From Chryseobacterium sp. IHB B 17019 (GTDB taxonomy: Bacteria > Bacteroidota > Bacteroidia > Flavobacteriales > Weeksellaceae), in the NCBI RefSeq assembly GCF_001456155.1, contig NZ_CP013293.1:2356001-2420000 (forward strand): a DNA stretch of 64,000 bases, given 5' to 3'. Under the pieces are notes generated by a model that worked only from the letters and a program-made list of their open reading frames with translations, was not told where the DNA came from and did no database searches. This document shows positions 34,643-43,739 of this stretch, one piece after another (the first letter of the stretch is position 1; each line of letters starts with the position of its first letter). Made by a program: the position numbers and the translations under genes.

Positions 34643-37447
34643 ATGATGAAAAAAATATTAGTCGTTCTTTTAGGAATTGTTGCTCATAATTTGTTTTCTC
34701 AAAATTATTCGCAATATGTAAATCCTTTTATTGGAACCGGTGGGCACGGGCATACATTTCCGGGTGCTATTGTTCCTTTTGGGATGGTACAGCTTTCACC
34801 TGATACAAGAGTAGACGGAAGCTGGGATGGTTGCAGCGGGTATCATTACTCGGATTCTGTGATCTACGGATTTTCACACACACACCTCAACGGAACCGGC
34901 GTTTCGGATTACGGGGATATTATGCTGATGCCAACAATGGGGAATCCGACCCTGGATAACAAAGACTATTCTTCAAAATTTTCGCATAAAAACGAAAAAG
35001 CTTCGGCTGGGTTTTATTCTGTTAAACTAGATAAAAACAACATTGATGTTCGTTTAACAACAACAAAAAGAGTTGGTTACCACGAATATACTTTCAACAA
35101 GGCAGGAGACGCAAATATTATTTTAGATTTAAATCACAGAGATAAGTTGTTGGAAGGTGAAGTTAGAATAATTGATGATAAAACGATCGAAGTTTTCAGA
35201 AGAAGCGAGGCTTGGGCAACCAATCAATACATTTATGCCAGAATTGAGTTTTCAAAACCATTAAAAATTTCAAAAAAACTGGTTAACGGAAAAGATGAAA
35301 AAAATCTTTTCACAGGAACAAAATTGGCGTTGGCATTTTCAACGAATGTCAAAAAAGGAGAAAAGATCAGTATAAAAGTGGCCATTTCGCCGACAGGTTA
35401 TGAAGGGGCGGCAAAAAATATGTTAGCTGAAGGAAAGTCTAATGATTTTAATGCTATTCAAAAACAAGCTGTTGCAGATTGGGATAAAGAATTATCAAAA
35501 ATTGAAGTTAAATCTTCCGATAAAGATAAGCTGACAGTTTTCTACACGGCAATGTATCATGTTTTCACACAACCGAACATCAATATGGATGTTGACGGAA
35601 AATACAGAGGCCGCGACAACAAGTTTTACATGGCAAAGGACTTCGGTTATTACTCCGTTTTTTCGCTTTGGGATACTTTCAGGGGAGCGCATCCTTTGAT
35701 GACTTTGATCGACAGAAAAAGAACGGCAGATTTCATTAATACCTTCATTAAACAATATGAACAGGGTGGAAAACTTCCGGTTTGGGAACTGGCTTCCAAC
35801 GAAACGGAATGTATGATCGGTTACCACTCGGTTTCTGTGATTGCAGATGCGATGGCAAAAGGAATTACAGGTTTTGATTATGAAAAAGCATTCCAGGCTT
35901 CTAAAAATTCTGCAATGCTGGATATTTTTGGGTTAAATGCTTATAAACACAATAATTATATCAGCATTGATGATGAACATGAAAGTGTTTCAAAAACAGT
36001 AGAATACGCTTACGACGACTGGTGTATCGCTCAAATGGCTAAAATTTTAGGCAAAAAAGAAGATTACCAATATTTCATGAAACGTTCTCAAAACTGGAAA
36101 AATTTGTATAATCCGAAAAACGGTTTTATGCAGCCTAGAAAGAACGGAAACTGGTATGAACCATTTGAGCCAAGGGAAGTTAACAACAATTATACGGAAG
36201 GAAACTCGTGGCATTACTCCTACTCTGTTCAGCAGGATATTCCGGGATTAATTGCAGCTCATGGAGGAAAGGAAAAATTTGAGCAGTTTATTGATGCTAT
36301 TTTCGCTGCACCGGACAAAACTACAGGTAGAGAGCAGGTGGATATCACAGGTTTGATGGGGCAATATGCTCAGGGAAATGAGCCGAGCCACCACATCGCT
36401 TATCTTTATAATTATGTCGGAAAACCTGAAAAAACGGACGCAAAAATCAAATATATTCTAGATAATTATTATAAAAATGCTCCGGACGGACTGATCGGGA
36501 ATGAAGACTGCGGACAAATGAGTGCGTGGTATATTCTGAGTACCATGGGAATTTATTCCGTTACTCCAGGTTTACCGGAATGGCAGACTACGACACCTTA
36601 TTTTGATGAAGTAAAGCTTCACCTGGAAGACGGGACAACAAGAACGATTACAAAAAATACGAGCAAAGAAGAACTTAAAAAATTAGGTTTTGAAAACGCA
36701 AAATCTTTTAAAGATTATAAATATGATGAATTAACAGCAACGCCAGTCATTGCAGCGGATAGAATTTTTGATTTAAATACGAAAGTTACCATCACTCCAT
36801 TGCATCCAAATGATAAAATTTATTACATGACTTTGGATGAAGGTGACGCGAATGTAAGAAAGACTTTCATGCCTTATAAAGGTCCGTTCACGATTATAAA
36901 AACAACTCAGGTTGCTGCGTATTCGGAGAGAAACGGCGAGAAAAGCTCGATTGTAACTTCGAATTTTAACAGAAGGCCAAATAATTGGGATATTACGGTG
37001 AATTCAGTGGTGAATCCTCAATATATGGCAAGCGGAAAATTAGCTTTAATTGACGGAATCAACGGTGATGTCAACTGGAGAAAAGGCGAATGGCTGGGCT
37101 ATCAGGGACAGGCTTTTGAAGCGATTATCGATATGAAATCTCCTCAGCAGCTTACAAAATTGTCTTCAACTTACCTTCAGGACAGTAAAGCATGGATTTT
37201 AATGCCTAAAAAAGTGGAATATTATGCTTCCAACAATGGAAAAGATTATATTCTTCTGAAAACGGTAGATAATACGGTAGATCCAAAGGATGAAACCATT
37301 CAGGTGAAAGATTTCGGAACAGAGATTTTACCTACCGAAGCCCGCTATATCAAAGTAAAAGCTTATTATTTTGGGAAACTTCCGGAATGGCATATGGGAG
37401 CCGGCGGTGAAGCGTACATTTTTGTAGATGAGATTTCTTTGAAGTAA
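34643..37447 (+). CDS. GH92 family alpha-mannosidase, secreted
   Basis: A 934-aa glycoside hydrolase. The signal peptide (about 1-20) ends NLFS-Q. The GH92 region starts YVNPFIGTGGHGHTFPGA and contains the family blocks GCSGYHYSD, GFSHTHLNGTG and GNEDCGQMSAWY. After about residue 690 come a chitobiase-C-like beta domain (HPNDKIYYMTLDEGD) and an F5/8-type C-like carbohydrate-binding domain to the end. GH92 enzymes are calcium-dependent exo-alpha-mannosidases acting on N-glycans. No SusC/SusD pair is adjacent, so this is not a classic polysaccharide utilisation locus. Confidence 0.93.
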   Translation: MMKKILVVLLGIVAHNLFSQNYSQYVNPFIGTGGHGHTFPGAIVPFGMVQLSPDTRVDGSWDGCSGYHYSDSVIYGFSHTHLNGTGVSDYGDIMLMPTMGNPTLDNKDYSSKFSHKNEKASAGFYSVKLDKNNIDVRLTTTKRVGYHEYTFNKAGDANIILDLNHRDKLLEGEVRIIDDKTIEVFRRSEAWATNQYIYARIEFSKPLKISKKLVNGKDEKNLFTGTKLALAFSTNVKKGEKISIKVAISPTGYEGAAKNMLAEGKSNDFNAIQKQAVADWDKELSKIEVKSSDKDKLTVFYTAMYHVFTQPNINMDVDGKYRGRDNKFYMAKDFGYYSVFSLWDTFRGAHPLMTLIDRKRTADFINTFIKQYEQGGKLPVWELASNETECMIGYHSVSVIADAMAKGITGFDYEKAFQASKNSAMLDIFGLNAYKHNNYISIDDEHESVSKTVEYAYDDWCIAQMAKILGKKEDYQYFMKRSQNWKNLYNPKNGFMQPRKNGNWYEPFEPREVNNNYTEGNSWHYSYSVQQDIPGLIAAHGGKEKFEQFIDAIFAAPDKTTGREQVDITGLMGQYAQGNEPSHHIAYLYNYVGKPEKTDAKIKYILDNYYKNAPDGLIGNEDCGQMSAWYILSTMGIYSVTPGLPEWQTTTPYFDEVKLHLEDGTTRTITKNTSKEELKKLGFENAKSFKDYKYDELTATPVIAADRIFDLNTKVTITPLHPNDKIYYMTLDEGDANVRKTFMPYKGPFTIIKTTQVAAYSERNGEKSSIVTSNFNRRPNNWDITVNSVVNPQYMASGKLALIDGINGDVNWRKGEWLGYQGQAFEAIIDMKSPQQLTKLSSTYLQDSKAWILMPKKVEYYASNNGKDYILLKTVDNTVDPKDETIQVKDFGTEILPTEARYIKVKAYYFGKLPEWHMGAGGEAYIFVDEISLK

Positions 37448-37466
37448 TTTTTAACTTAAATAAAGC

Positions 37467-37494
37467 AAAACCTCTTTCAATTGAAGGAGGTTTT
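37467..37494 (+). terminator. Terminator of the GH92 gene
   Basis: AAAACCTC pairs with GAGGTTTT and the stem extends inward through TTTCAATTGAAG, followed by ATTTTG. It starts 19 nt after the stop. Confidence 0.8.
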
Positions 37495-37520
37495 ATTTTG
37501 TTCTAAAAATTGGGTGTTTG

Positions 37521-37619
37521 AGATGCTTCGACTTCGCTTAGCATGACAGCTCTAATACTAATCTTATGTTTTAACAGCTCATTTGTAGCGATGTCATGCT
37601 GAGCGAAGTCGAAGCATCT
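37521..37619. repeat. Intergenic inverted repeat with 28-nt arms
   Basis: The arms 37521-37548 and 37592-37619 are inverted copies with one mismatch in 28, and contain the word GCGAAGTCGAAGCATC. The 43-nt spacer is AT-rich. It looks like a dispersed palindromic element between two convergent genes. Confidence 0.75.
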
Positions 37620-37636
37620 TTAATGTTATCATGAAA

Positions 37637-38350
37637 TTAATTCATTCTCTCCGCCCAATTCAATCCTTCCGGCAATTCCCTATCAGAAAATTCGATATGA
37701 ATCACTCTTCTTTTCTTTCCGTTCGTTGTCCTGTTGGAGCCATGCAGAAGTAAAGGTTTCATGATCATTATTCCTCCTTTTTCTACATTACAGATTTCTT
37801 TGGTCTCCATATTCCAGTCTATGGTTTCGGGTCTGTAAATTCCTTTTGCGTGAGATTTTGGAACAACTTTTAATGCTCCGTTATGTTCATCCGTATCATC
37901 GAGATGAATTCTTATAGTGAAGATATTTTCAAGAATATTTAATGGCGGTTGAACGGCAAACTGATTCTGTTTTGTGGTCCAGGGTCCGAAATTTTCTAAT
38001 TGTAATTTTTTATCAACAGAAATCGTTAAATCCTGATGATAAGCAACATACCAGTTTGATTTTTCCGGTTTATCAAAATAAATACTTTTGACCACGAAAT
38101 ATTTTCCGCCAAAAATTTCTTTGATAATTGCTTTAATTTTATCATTAAAAATCAACTCATTAATTCCCGGAATTTCCTTCAAAAACTGTCTTATCGCAAA
38201 CAGATCTTCCGACTTTCTGAAAGTTTCTTTTGAAGTATCTATATTTTGAATGTGATCACTTATTTTATCAATATCTTCTTCAGAAAAAATATCCCTGAAA
38301 ATCGTAAAGCCGTTTTCAAGGATATTATTTTTATGCTTTTCTAAATTCAT
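37637..38350 (-). CDS. Phytanoyl-CoA dioxygenase (PhyH) family protein
   Basis: A 237-aa Fe(II)/2-oxoglutarate-dependent oxygenase. The iron triad is H105 and D107 in YHQDLTI and H203 in LLLHGSN, with a 2-oxoglutarate-binding Arg about ten residues further (KKRRVIHIEF). The substrate is unknown; bacterial members hydroxylate diverse small molecules. It stands alone on the minus strand, 58 nt downstream of the symporter gene. Confidence 0.87.
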   Translation of the reverse strand: MNLEKHKNNILENGFTIFRDIFSEEDIDKISDHIQNIDTSKETFRKSEDLFAIRQFLKEIPGINELIFNDKIKAIIKEIFGGKYFVVKSIYFDKPEKSNWYVAYHQDLTISVDKKLQLENFGPWTTKQNQFAVQPPLNILENIFTIRIHLDDTDEHNGALKVVPKSHAKGIYRPETIDWNMETKEICNVEKGGIMIMKPLLLHGSNRTTNGKKRRVIHIEFSDRELPEGLNWAERMN

Positions 38351-38408
38351 AATGAATTGAATTGCTTTATTTTAATTTAAAATTTAAAATCTATAATTCA
38401 AAATTAAT

Positions 38409-39659
38409 TTAAAGGTCTCCTCCATGATTTTCCAGCTGTCCTTCCCATTTGGAAACCGCTGAAGTTGCCAGTGCATTTCCTAAAACATTCGTCATACTTC
38501 TTCCCATATCACAGAAATGGTCGATCGGCAGAATTAATGCAATTCCTTCCGGTGGAATCCCAAACATGGAGCAGGTGGCCACAATAATGACCAAAGAAGC
38601 TCTCGGAACGCCGGCAATCCCTTTTGAAGTTAACATCAAAACCAAAAGCATGGTAACCTGCTGCCCCACTGACATTTCAATTCCGTAGATTTGGGCGATA
38701 AAAATTGATGCAAACGTCATGTACATCATACTTCCATCCAGATTGAAGGAATATCCCAGCGGTAAAATGAACGACACTACCCTGTTATTACATCCGAATC
38801 TTTCCAATTCCTCCACTAATTTCGGGAAAACGGCTTCAGAACTTGTTGTAGAAAAGGCGATTAATAGTGGTTCTTTGATTCGTCTTAATAACTCGAAAAG
38901 ACGGTTTCCAAGAATAAGATAACCTACCAACAGTAAAACCAACCATAAAATTGCCAATGCAAAGAAGAAATCTCTTAAATAAATAGCATATACTTTAAAA
39001 ATTTCAAAACCATTCGTAGCAACTACGGCAGCAATTGCTCCCAATACTCCAAACGGCGCAAACCACATGATATAACCTACCATTTTCAGGATGGCATGAG
39101 CTACAATATCGAATAATTTGATGACAGGCTGAGCATACTCTTCCCCCATATTTGCCAAAGCAACCCCGAACATAATAGAAAAAACTACAATCTGCAGCAC
39201 TTCATTCGTTGCAAAAGCTTCAAAAATACTTTTAGGAATTACATGTTTTACAAAATCTTCCATAGAGAAACCTTTGCTGCTTTTTAAGAGTTCCTCTGCA
39301 GAAGCTGCGTCCTGAATAGGCAGTTTCGTTACGTGTCCCGGCTCAAGCCAGTTGACCAATACTAAACCAATAAAAAGCGAAATCAAGGAAGCTGAAATAA
39401 ACCACAACATAGCTTTTGTTCCTACTCTTCCTATCATTTTAATATCACTCATTTTTGCAATACCCACAACCAACGTCGTGAAAACCAACGGAGCAATAAT
39501 CATCTGTACCAGACGGATGAAGACCGTTCCCAAAAGCTTTATGTTTTTAGAAAAAGGTTCAGCACTTTCAGGATACTTTACATGTACGAATCCACCAATT
39601 CCTACTCCCAAGATAAGCGCAACAATAATTGCTATAAATAGTTTATTTTGTCCTTTCAT
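38409..39659 (-). CDS. Dicarboxylate/amino acid:cation symporter (DAACS, GltP-like)
   Basis: A 416-aa inner-membrane carrier with about eight helices and two re-entrant loops. Diagnostic motifs are AFSTTSSEAVFPKLVEE (serine-rich hairpin 1), GYSFNLDGSMMYMTFASIFIAQ (helix 7 substrate/sodium site), GVPRASLVI (hairpin 2) and DHFCDMGRSMTNVLGNALA (helix 8, with the substrate-binding Arg). It imports glutamate, aspartate or C4-dicarboxylates with sodium or protons. Length is normal. Confidence 0.94.
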   Translation of the reverse strand: MKGQNKLFIAIIVALILGVGIGGFVHVKYPESAEPFSKNIKLLGTVFIRLVQMIIAPLVFTTLVVGIAKMSDIKMIGRVGTKAMLWFISASLISLFIGLVLVNWLEPGHVTKLPIQDAASAEELLKSSKGFSMEDFVKHVIPKSIFEAFATNEVLQIVVFSIMFGVALANMGEEYAQPVIKLFDIVAHAILKMVGYIMWFAPFGVLGAIAAVVATNGFEIFKVYAIYLRDFFFALAILWLVLLLVGYLILGNRLFELLRRIKEPLLIAFSTTSSEAVFPKLVEELERFGCNNRVVSFILPLGYSFNLDGSMMYMTFASIFIAQIYGIEMSVGQQVTMLLVLMLTSKGIAGVPRASLVIIVATCSMFGIPPEGIALILPIDHFCDMGRSMTNVLGNALATSAVSKWEGQLENHGGDL

Positions 39660-39824
39660 ATTGTTAATTCAAGTTTCGCAAATATAATATTTTTACAATT
39701 GGTGCAAGATTTCATTTTTTAAGAGGATTAATTTTATGTTAAATTAAAAATATATTAAGATTAACAAGCTGATCCATAAAATATTGCAGTCAATTTTATC
39801 AACATTTATTTAATTTTTATCCTT

Positions 39825-39851
39825 TTGATATAAATTTTATTATTACATTTG
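39825..39851 (+). promoter_or_regulatory. Promoter of the BON lipoprotein gene
   Basis: TTG (39825-39827), 16 nt, TACATTTG (39844-39851). The spacing is slightly short for the Bacteroidota consensus. The ATG is 32 nt downstream of the -7 box. Confidence 0.5.
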
Positions 39852-39883
39852 ATTGTATTAACAACATTATAAAATATACAACT

Positions 39884-40375
39884 ATGAAAAAAACTATCGC
39901 AATGGCTGCATTGGCTGTAGCTGTATCTTTCGGGTCGATTTCTTGTAAAAAGAAAGTTTCTGATGCGGACCTGCAAACTCAGGCTACAACTGTAGTGGTG
40001 TCTAACCCGAATGCTTCCGTGGAAGTAAAAGAAGGAGTTGCCCACCTTAGCGGAACTTTCGAAAGTCAGGAGTCTAAAGATGCAATGATCAAACAATTAA
40101 AAGCTATCAACGGGGTAAAAGACGTTATGGATATGGCTACGGTTGCTCCGGCTACACCAGCTGCTGCGCCGGTTGAAACACAATCTGCCGTAGATCCTGC
40201 CGTTCAGCAAAAAGTACAGGATGCAGTGAAAGATTTCCCTTCTGTAAAAGTAGAAGTTGTAAACGGAGAGCTTACGCTTACAGGAACAGTATCTTCTGCG
40301 GATGCCAGAAAAATCAAACAATCTGTAGATGCTTTGAAGGTTGGAAAAGTAAATTATAACTACACTGTAAAATAA
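39884..40375 (+). CDS. BON-domain lipoprotein
   Basis: A 163-aa protein. The signal peptide ends in lipobox SISC (Cys near residue 21, followed by KKK), which predicts lipid anchoring. Two BON domains (about 30-85 and 105-163) are separated by an Ala/Pro-rich linker (TVAPATPAAAPVETQ). BON domains associate with phospholipid. The next gene, 6 nt away, also carries a BON domain, so the two are probably one operon acting at the envelope. Confidence 0.87.
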   Translation: MKKTIAMAALAVAVSFGSISCKKKVSDADLQTQATTVVVSNPNASVEVKEGVAHLSGTFESQESKDAMIKQLKAINGVKDVMDMATVAPATPAAAPVETQSAVDPAVQQKVQDAVKDFPSVKVEVVNGELTLTGTVSSADARKIKQSVDALKVGKVNYNYTVK

Positions 40376-40381
40376 TTCAAA

Positions 40382-40801
40382 ATGAGCACATTACAAGATA
40401 AATATTCAAGCGTGGTTTCTGCTGCGCAGACTGCAGGAATTTCAAACTTACAAGTTCAGGAGCAGGACGGAATCCTGTATGTTACAGGAAACGCTTCAAA
40501 CACGGCTGCCAAAGACGCTGTATGGAATGCTTTAGGAGCTATTGACTCTACATATTCCGCTTCAGATATCAATATCGACGTACAAGTTGCAGGTCTTTCT
40601 ACGGGTGCTGCTCTTACGGTTGCAACTGATGAATCTAATCTGAACATCAGACAGGAGCCTTCTACCGAAGCTGCTGTTGTAGGTAAAGCTGCAAAAGGAG
40701 ATTCCGTAACATTGATCGAGCAGACTTCCGATGACTGGTGGAAAGTAAAAACCGCTGACGGACAGGAAGGTTATGCTTATTCAAGATATTTGAAAGCTTA
40801 A
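40382..40801 (+). CDS. BON plus SH3b domain protein
   Basis: A 139-aa protein without a signal peptide. The N-terminal half is BON-like (LQVQEQDGILYVTGNASNTAAKDAVWNAL). The C-terminal half is a bacterial SH3 domain (ESNLNIRQEPSTEAAVVGKAAKGDSV to GYAYSRYLKA), usually a peptidoglycan or peptide binder. The layout parallels E. coli Kbp (BON plus LysM), with SH3b replacing LysM. It lies 6 nt after the BON lipoprotein gene. Confidence 0.85.
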   Translation: MSTLQDKYSSVVSAAQTAGISNLQVQEQDGILYVTGNASNTAAKDAVWNALGAIDSTYSASDINIDVQVAGLSTGAALTVATDESNLNIRQEPSTEAAVVGKAAKGDSVTLIEQTSDDWWKVKTADGQEGYAYSRYLKA

Positions 40802-40830
40802 CAAGATTTTAACTTTATTTAAAATACAGG

Positions 40831-40856
40831 CATCCCTAAATCAGGGATGTTTTTTA
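40831..40856 (+). terminator. Terminator of the BON gene pair
   Basis: CATCCCT pairs with AGGGATG around a 5-nt loop, followed by a T run, 30 nt after the stop. Confidence 0.88.
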
Positions 40857-40882
40857 TATTTTAGCGCCCTAAAAAACATTTA

Positions 40883-43606
40883 ATGAAGAAAATCTTATGG
40901 TTTCTGATATTTTCATTTAACTTTTTAATTCTGAATGGACAAAAATTCAGTATCGAAGGTACAGTTTCCAACTTTGAAAAAAAACCCGTAGAAAATGCAA
41001 CCGTTTATTTATTAAAACAAAAAGATTCAACTGTAATTAATTATACTTCCACCAATAAGGAAGGAAAATTTTCATTAAAAACGAATGAATTAAGCGAACC
41101 ATCAATTTTAAAAGTCGATGCTGATAAATTAATTTCCTATTCTAAAAATTTTAATAAGATAGACGGATCCGTAAATTTGAATCAAATTGAGCTCGACAAA
41201 AACCAGGTCACGAATATTGAAGAAGTACAACTTACCGTTTCTCCTGTTAAAATTAAAAAAGATACCATCGAATTTAACGCCAATGCGATTAAAGTTCGTC
41301 CCGACAGCAATATTGAAGAATTACTGAAAAATATCGGCGGTGTGGAGATCGACAACGACGGAAAAATAACCATGAATGGAAAAGATGTTGATCAAATTAT
41401 GATTAACGGAAAACCTTTCTTCGACAAAGACGGAAAAATCGCCCTGAAAAATATTCCGGCCGACATCATTAAAAACATCCAGTTTACCACCACAAAAACC
41501 AAAGAAGAAGAACTGAGCGGAAAAACTCCGAAATCAGAAAATACCACGATTAATTTTACAATTGACGAAAAGAAAAATAAGGGACTTATTTCAAGGATTA
41601 CAGCAGGTTATGGTTCTGATAAGCGTTACGAAGACAGCGGATTCCTCAGTTATTTTAAGGATAAAGCTAAAATAAGTCTGCTGGCTTCTTCAAACAATAT
41701 CAATTCGCAGGGGTTTTCTAATGATGAGGCTTCCGACATGGGAAGTGGCAGAGGTTCCCGCGGTTCAGCCGGAAACAATATGAAAGGAATTCAAAAGTCC
41801 ACAACGATTGGCGTGAATTACAGTGATAAATTAAGCAAAGAAATAGATCTTGATGCATTAGGTGTCAACCGTGTCAATACCAATCTGGAAATGGCATCTA
41901 AAGTTTCGAGGACCACTTTTTTACCTGACTATGCACTAAGAACCGACTCAGAAAATCAGACAGAAAATGAAACTGAACAGTATAATTTTAATTCATCTTT
42001 GAAAATAAAACCTGATACTTTAAGTACAATCTATTTTTCACCTTCATTTTCCTATTCAAAAACCATAAATTCCAGAACTTCAAAATCGAACACTTTCAGG
42101 GATAACGAACTTTTGAATAAAAGTGAATCTGCCAACAACTCCCAATCTGAAAATAATTCCTTCACTCCAAACCTTCATTATTCAAGAAAATTCAAGAAGA
42201 TAGGGAGAATATTGTATGCCAGTGTAAATACATCCATAACAGAAAATAAAAACAATAATCTCATAAAATCCCAAACCTTATTTTTTGAAAACGGAATTGA
42301 AGATGAAAACAAAAAAGACATTCGGGATCAGCTGACAAAAACCCAGAGACAAAGTAACAGCTATTCCTTCACCACTAAATTTTCCGAGCCTATATCTGAT
42401 TCCACAAGTGTGAGCTTTGGTTTAAATTATAACTCAAAAACCGAAACAAATGCAAGAATTGTTAATGATTTTGATGCAAACAGCGGACAATATTCTGATT
42501 ATAACATAGCCCTTTCCAACAGCTCAGAAGAGAAAACCAACCAGCTTTCTCCGGCAATAACTTTTGAAATCAATAAAAAGAAACTCAATCTTTGGGCTTC
42601 CGCGAACATTGACCTTACAGATGTGAAATATCACTCACTTTTTAACGGACAGCAATATGAACTGGACAGAAATTTTACACTCCCAGATTATAATGCAGGC
42701 TTTCAATATCATGTTTCCGAGAATTCCAGATTAAGCGTTTACAACTCGGCCAGCTTTACAATTCCTGCTTCTGACAGGCTAATTCCTTATGTAGATGAAT
42801 CCAATCCGTTGGTGACTTATCAGGGAAATCCCGATCTTAAAAATGCCTGGAGCAATAGAACGAATTTGTATTTTAACAATTTTAATATCCCGAAAAATAT
42901 CAATTATCATATCAATATCGGTTTTACCTATCACCACAATGACACGACCAATTTTTCTTACTATGACGAATCCGGAAAACAGTTTGTGACGTATACTAAC
43001 ATCAGCGGAAACAAAAGTGCAAATGTTGGAGGAGGCTTCAGCAAAACCTTCAAATGGGGAGACAACAAGTTGATGATAAACCCAAAGGTGAGCTTAAATT
43101 ACAACTATAATCGGGGATTTGTCAATGGACAGCAATTCGTGGGGAATTCTTACACCTTTACTCCCGGAATCAGCTTCCTGTATGATAAAAAGGATAAAAT
43201 CAACATAAAACCCTCTTACAACGTAAATCATTCTTTTTCAAATTATAAAAATTACAGTGTTGAAAGCATAAAAAATACGTATCAGACTTTCAGGCTTGAG
43301 CTAACAAATTATTTTCTTAAAACCAATCTGATCTTTGAAAACGACTTTGAATACAACACAAGTTCAAATATTGCACCGGGCTTCAAAAAAGATTTTTATT
43401 TCTGGAATACAAGCATAGGATATTCCTTTTACAACAAAATGTTTACGGCAAAAGTAAAAATTTATGATGTTTTAAATCAAAACCAAAGTGTAAAAAGAAC
43501 CATTGCAGCTTCTTACGTGGAAGACCGGGAAGATTTGATTTTAAAGCGTTATGTGATGTTCACCTTAACGATGAAACTGAATAAATTTGCGGGTAAGAAA
43601 TTGTGA
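40883..43606 (+). CDS. Outer-membrane beta-barrel protein with carboxypeptidase-like N-terminal domain
   Basis: A 907-aa outer-membrane protein. The signal peptide (1-19) precedes a carboxypeptidase-regulatory-like beta sandwich (about 24-95), a plug-like domain (about 125-200: IEELLKNIGGVEIDNDGKI, IPADIIKNI) and a long barrel with many alternating aromatic strands to the C-terminus. It has the general plan of TonB-dependent receptors, but I see no clear TonB box. In Flavobacteriia such proteins often sit with peptidases; a CocE-type hydrolase gene follows here. Confidence 0.87.
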   Translation: MKKILWFLIFSFNFLILNGQKFSIEGTVSNFEKKPVENATVYLLKQKDSTVINYTSTNKEGKFSLKTNELSEPSILKVDADKLISYSKNFNKIDGSVNLNQIELDKNQVTNIEEVQLTVSPVKIKKDTIEFNANAIKVRPDSNIEELLKNIGGVEIDNDGKITMNGKDVDQIMINGKPFFDKDGKIALKNIPADIIKNIQFTTTKTKEEELSGKTPKSENTTINFTIDEKKNKGLISRITAGYGSDKRYEDSGFLSYFKDKAKISLLASSNNINSQGFSNDEASDMGSGRGSRGSAGNNMKGIQKSTTIGVNYSDKLSKEIDLDALGVNRVNTNLEMASKVSRTTFLPDYALRTDSENQTENETEQYNFNSSLKIKPDTLSTIYFSPSFSYSKTINSRTSKSNTFRDNELLNKSESANNSQSENNSFTPNLHYSRKFKKIGRILYASVNTSITENKNNNLIKSQTLFFENGIEDENKKDIRDQLTKTQRQSNSYSFTTKFSEPISDSTSVSFGLNYNSKTETNARIVNDFDANSGQYSDYNIALSNSSEEKTNQLSPAITFEINKKKLNLWASANIDLTDVKYHSLFNGQQYELDRNFTLPDYNAGFQYHVSENSRLSVYNSASFTIPASDRLIPYVDESNPLVTYQGNPDLKNAWSNRTNLYFNNFNIPKNINYHINIGFTYHHNDTTNFSYYDESGKQFVTYTNISGNKSANVGGGFSKTFKWGDNKLMINPKVSLNYNYNRGFVNGQQFVGNSYTFTPGISFLYDKKDKINIKPSYNVNHSFSNYKNYSVESIKNTYQTFRLELTNYFLKTNLIFENDFEYNTSSNIAPGFKKDFYFWNTSIGYSFYNKMFTAKVKIYDVLNQNQSVKRTIAASYVEDREDLILKRYVMFTLTMKLNKFAGKKL

Positions 43607-43739
43607 TTTTAAACAAATTCCACGAATTTTATAAACTCTGCCCAACACTTCTACGAAATGCCACTTTATGACTAAATAAACTTAAACAGATTTTCGCTTA
43701 AGAACATTTTATGTTAAATTAGCTGCAAATTTTATATAA

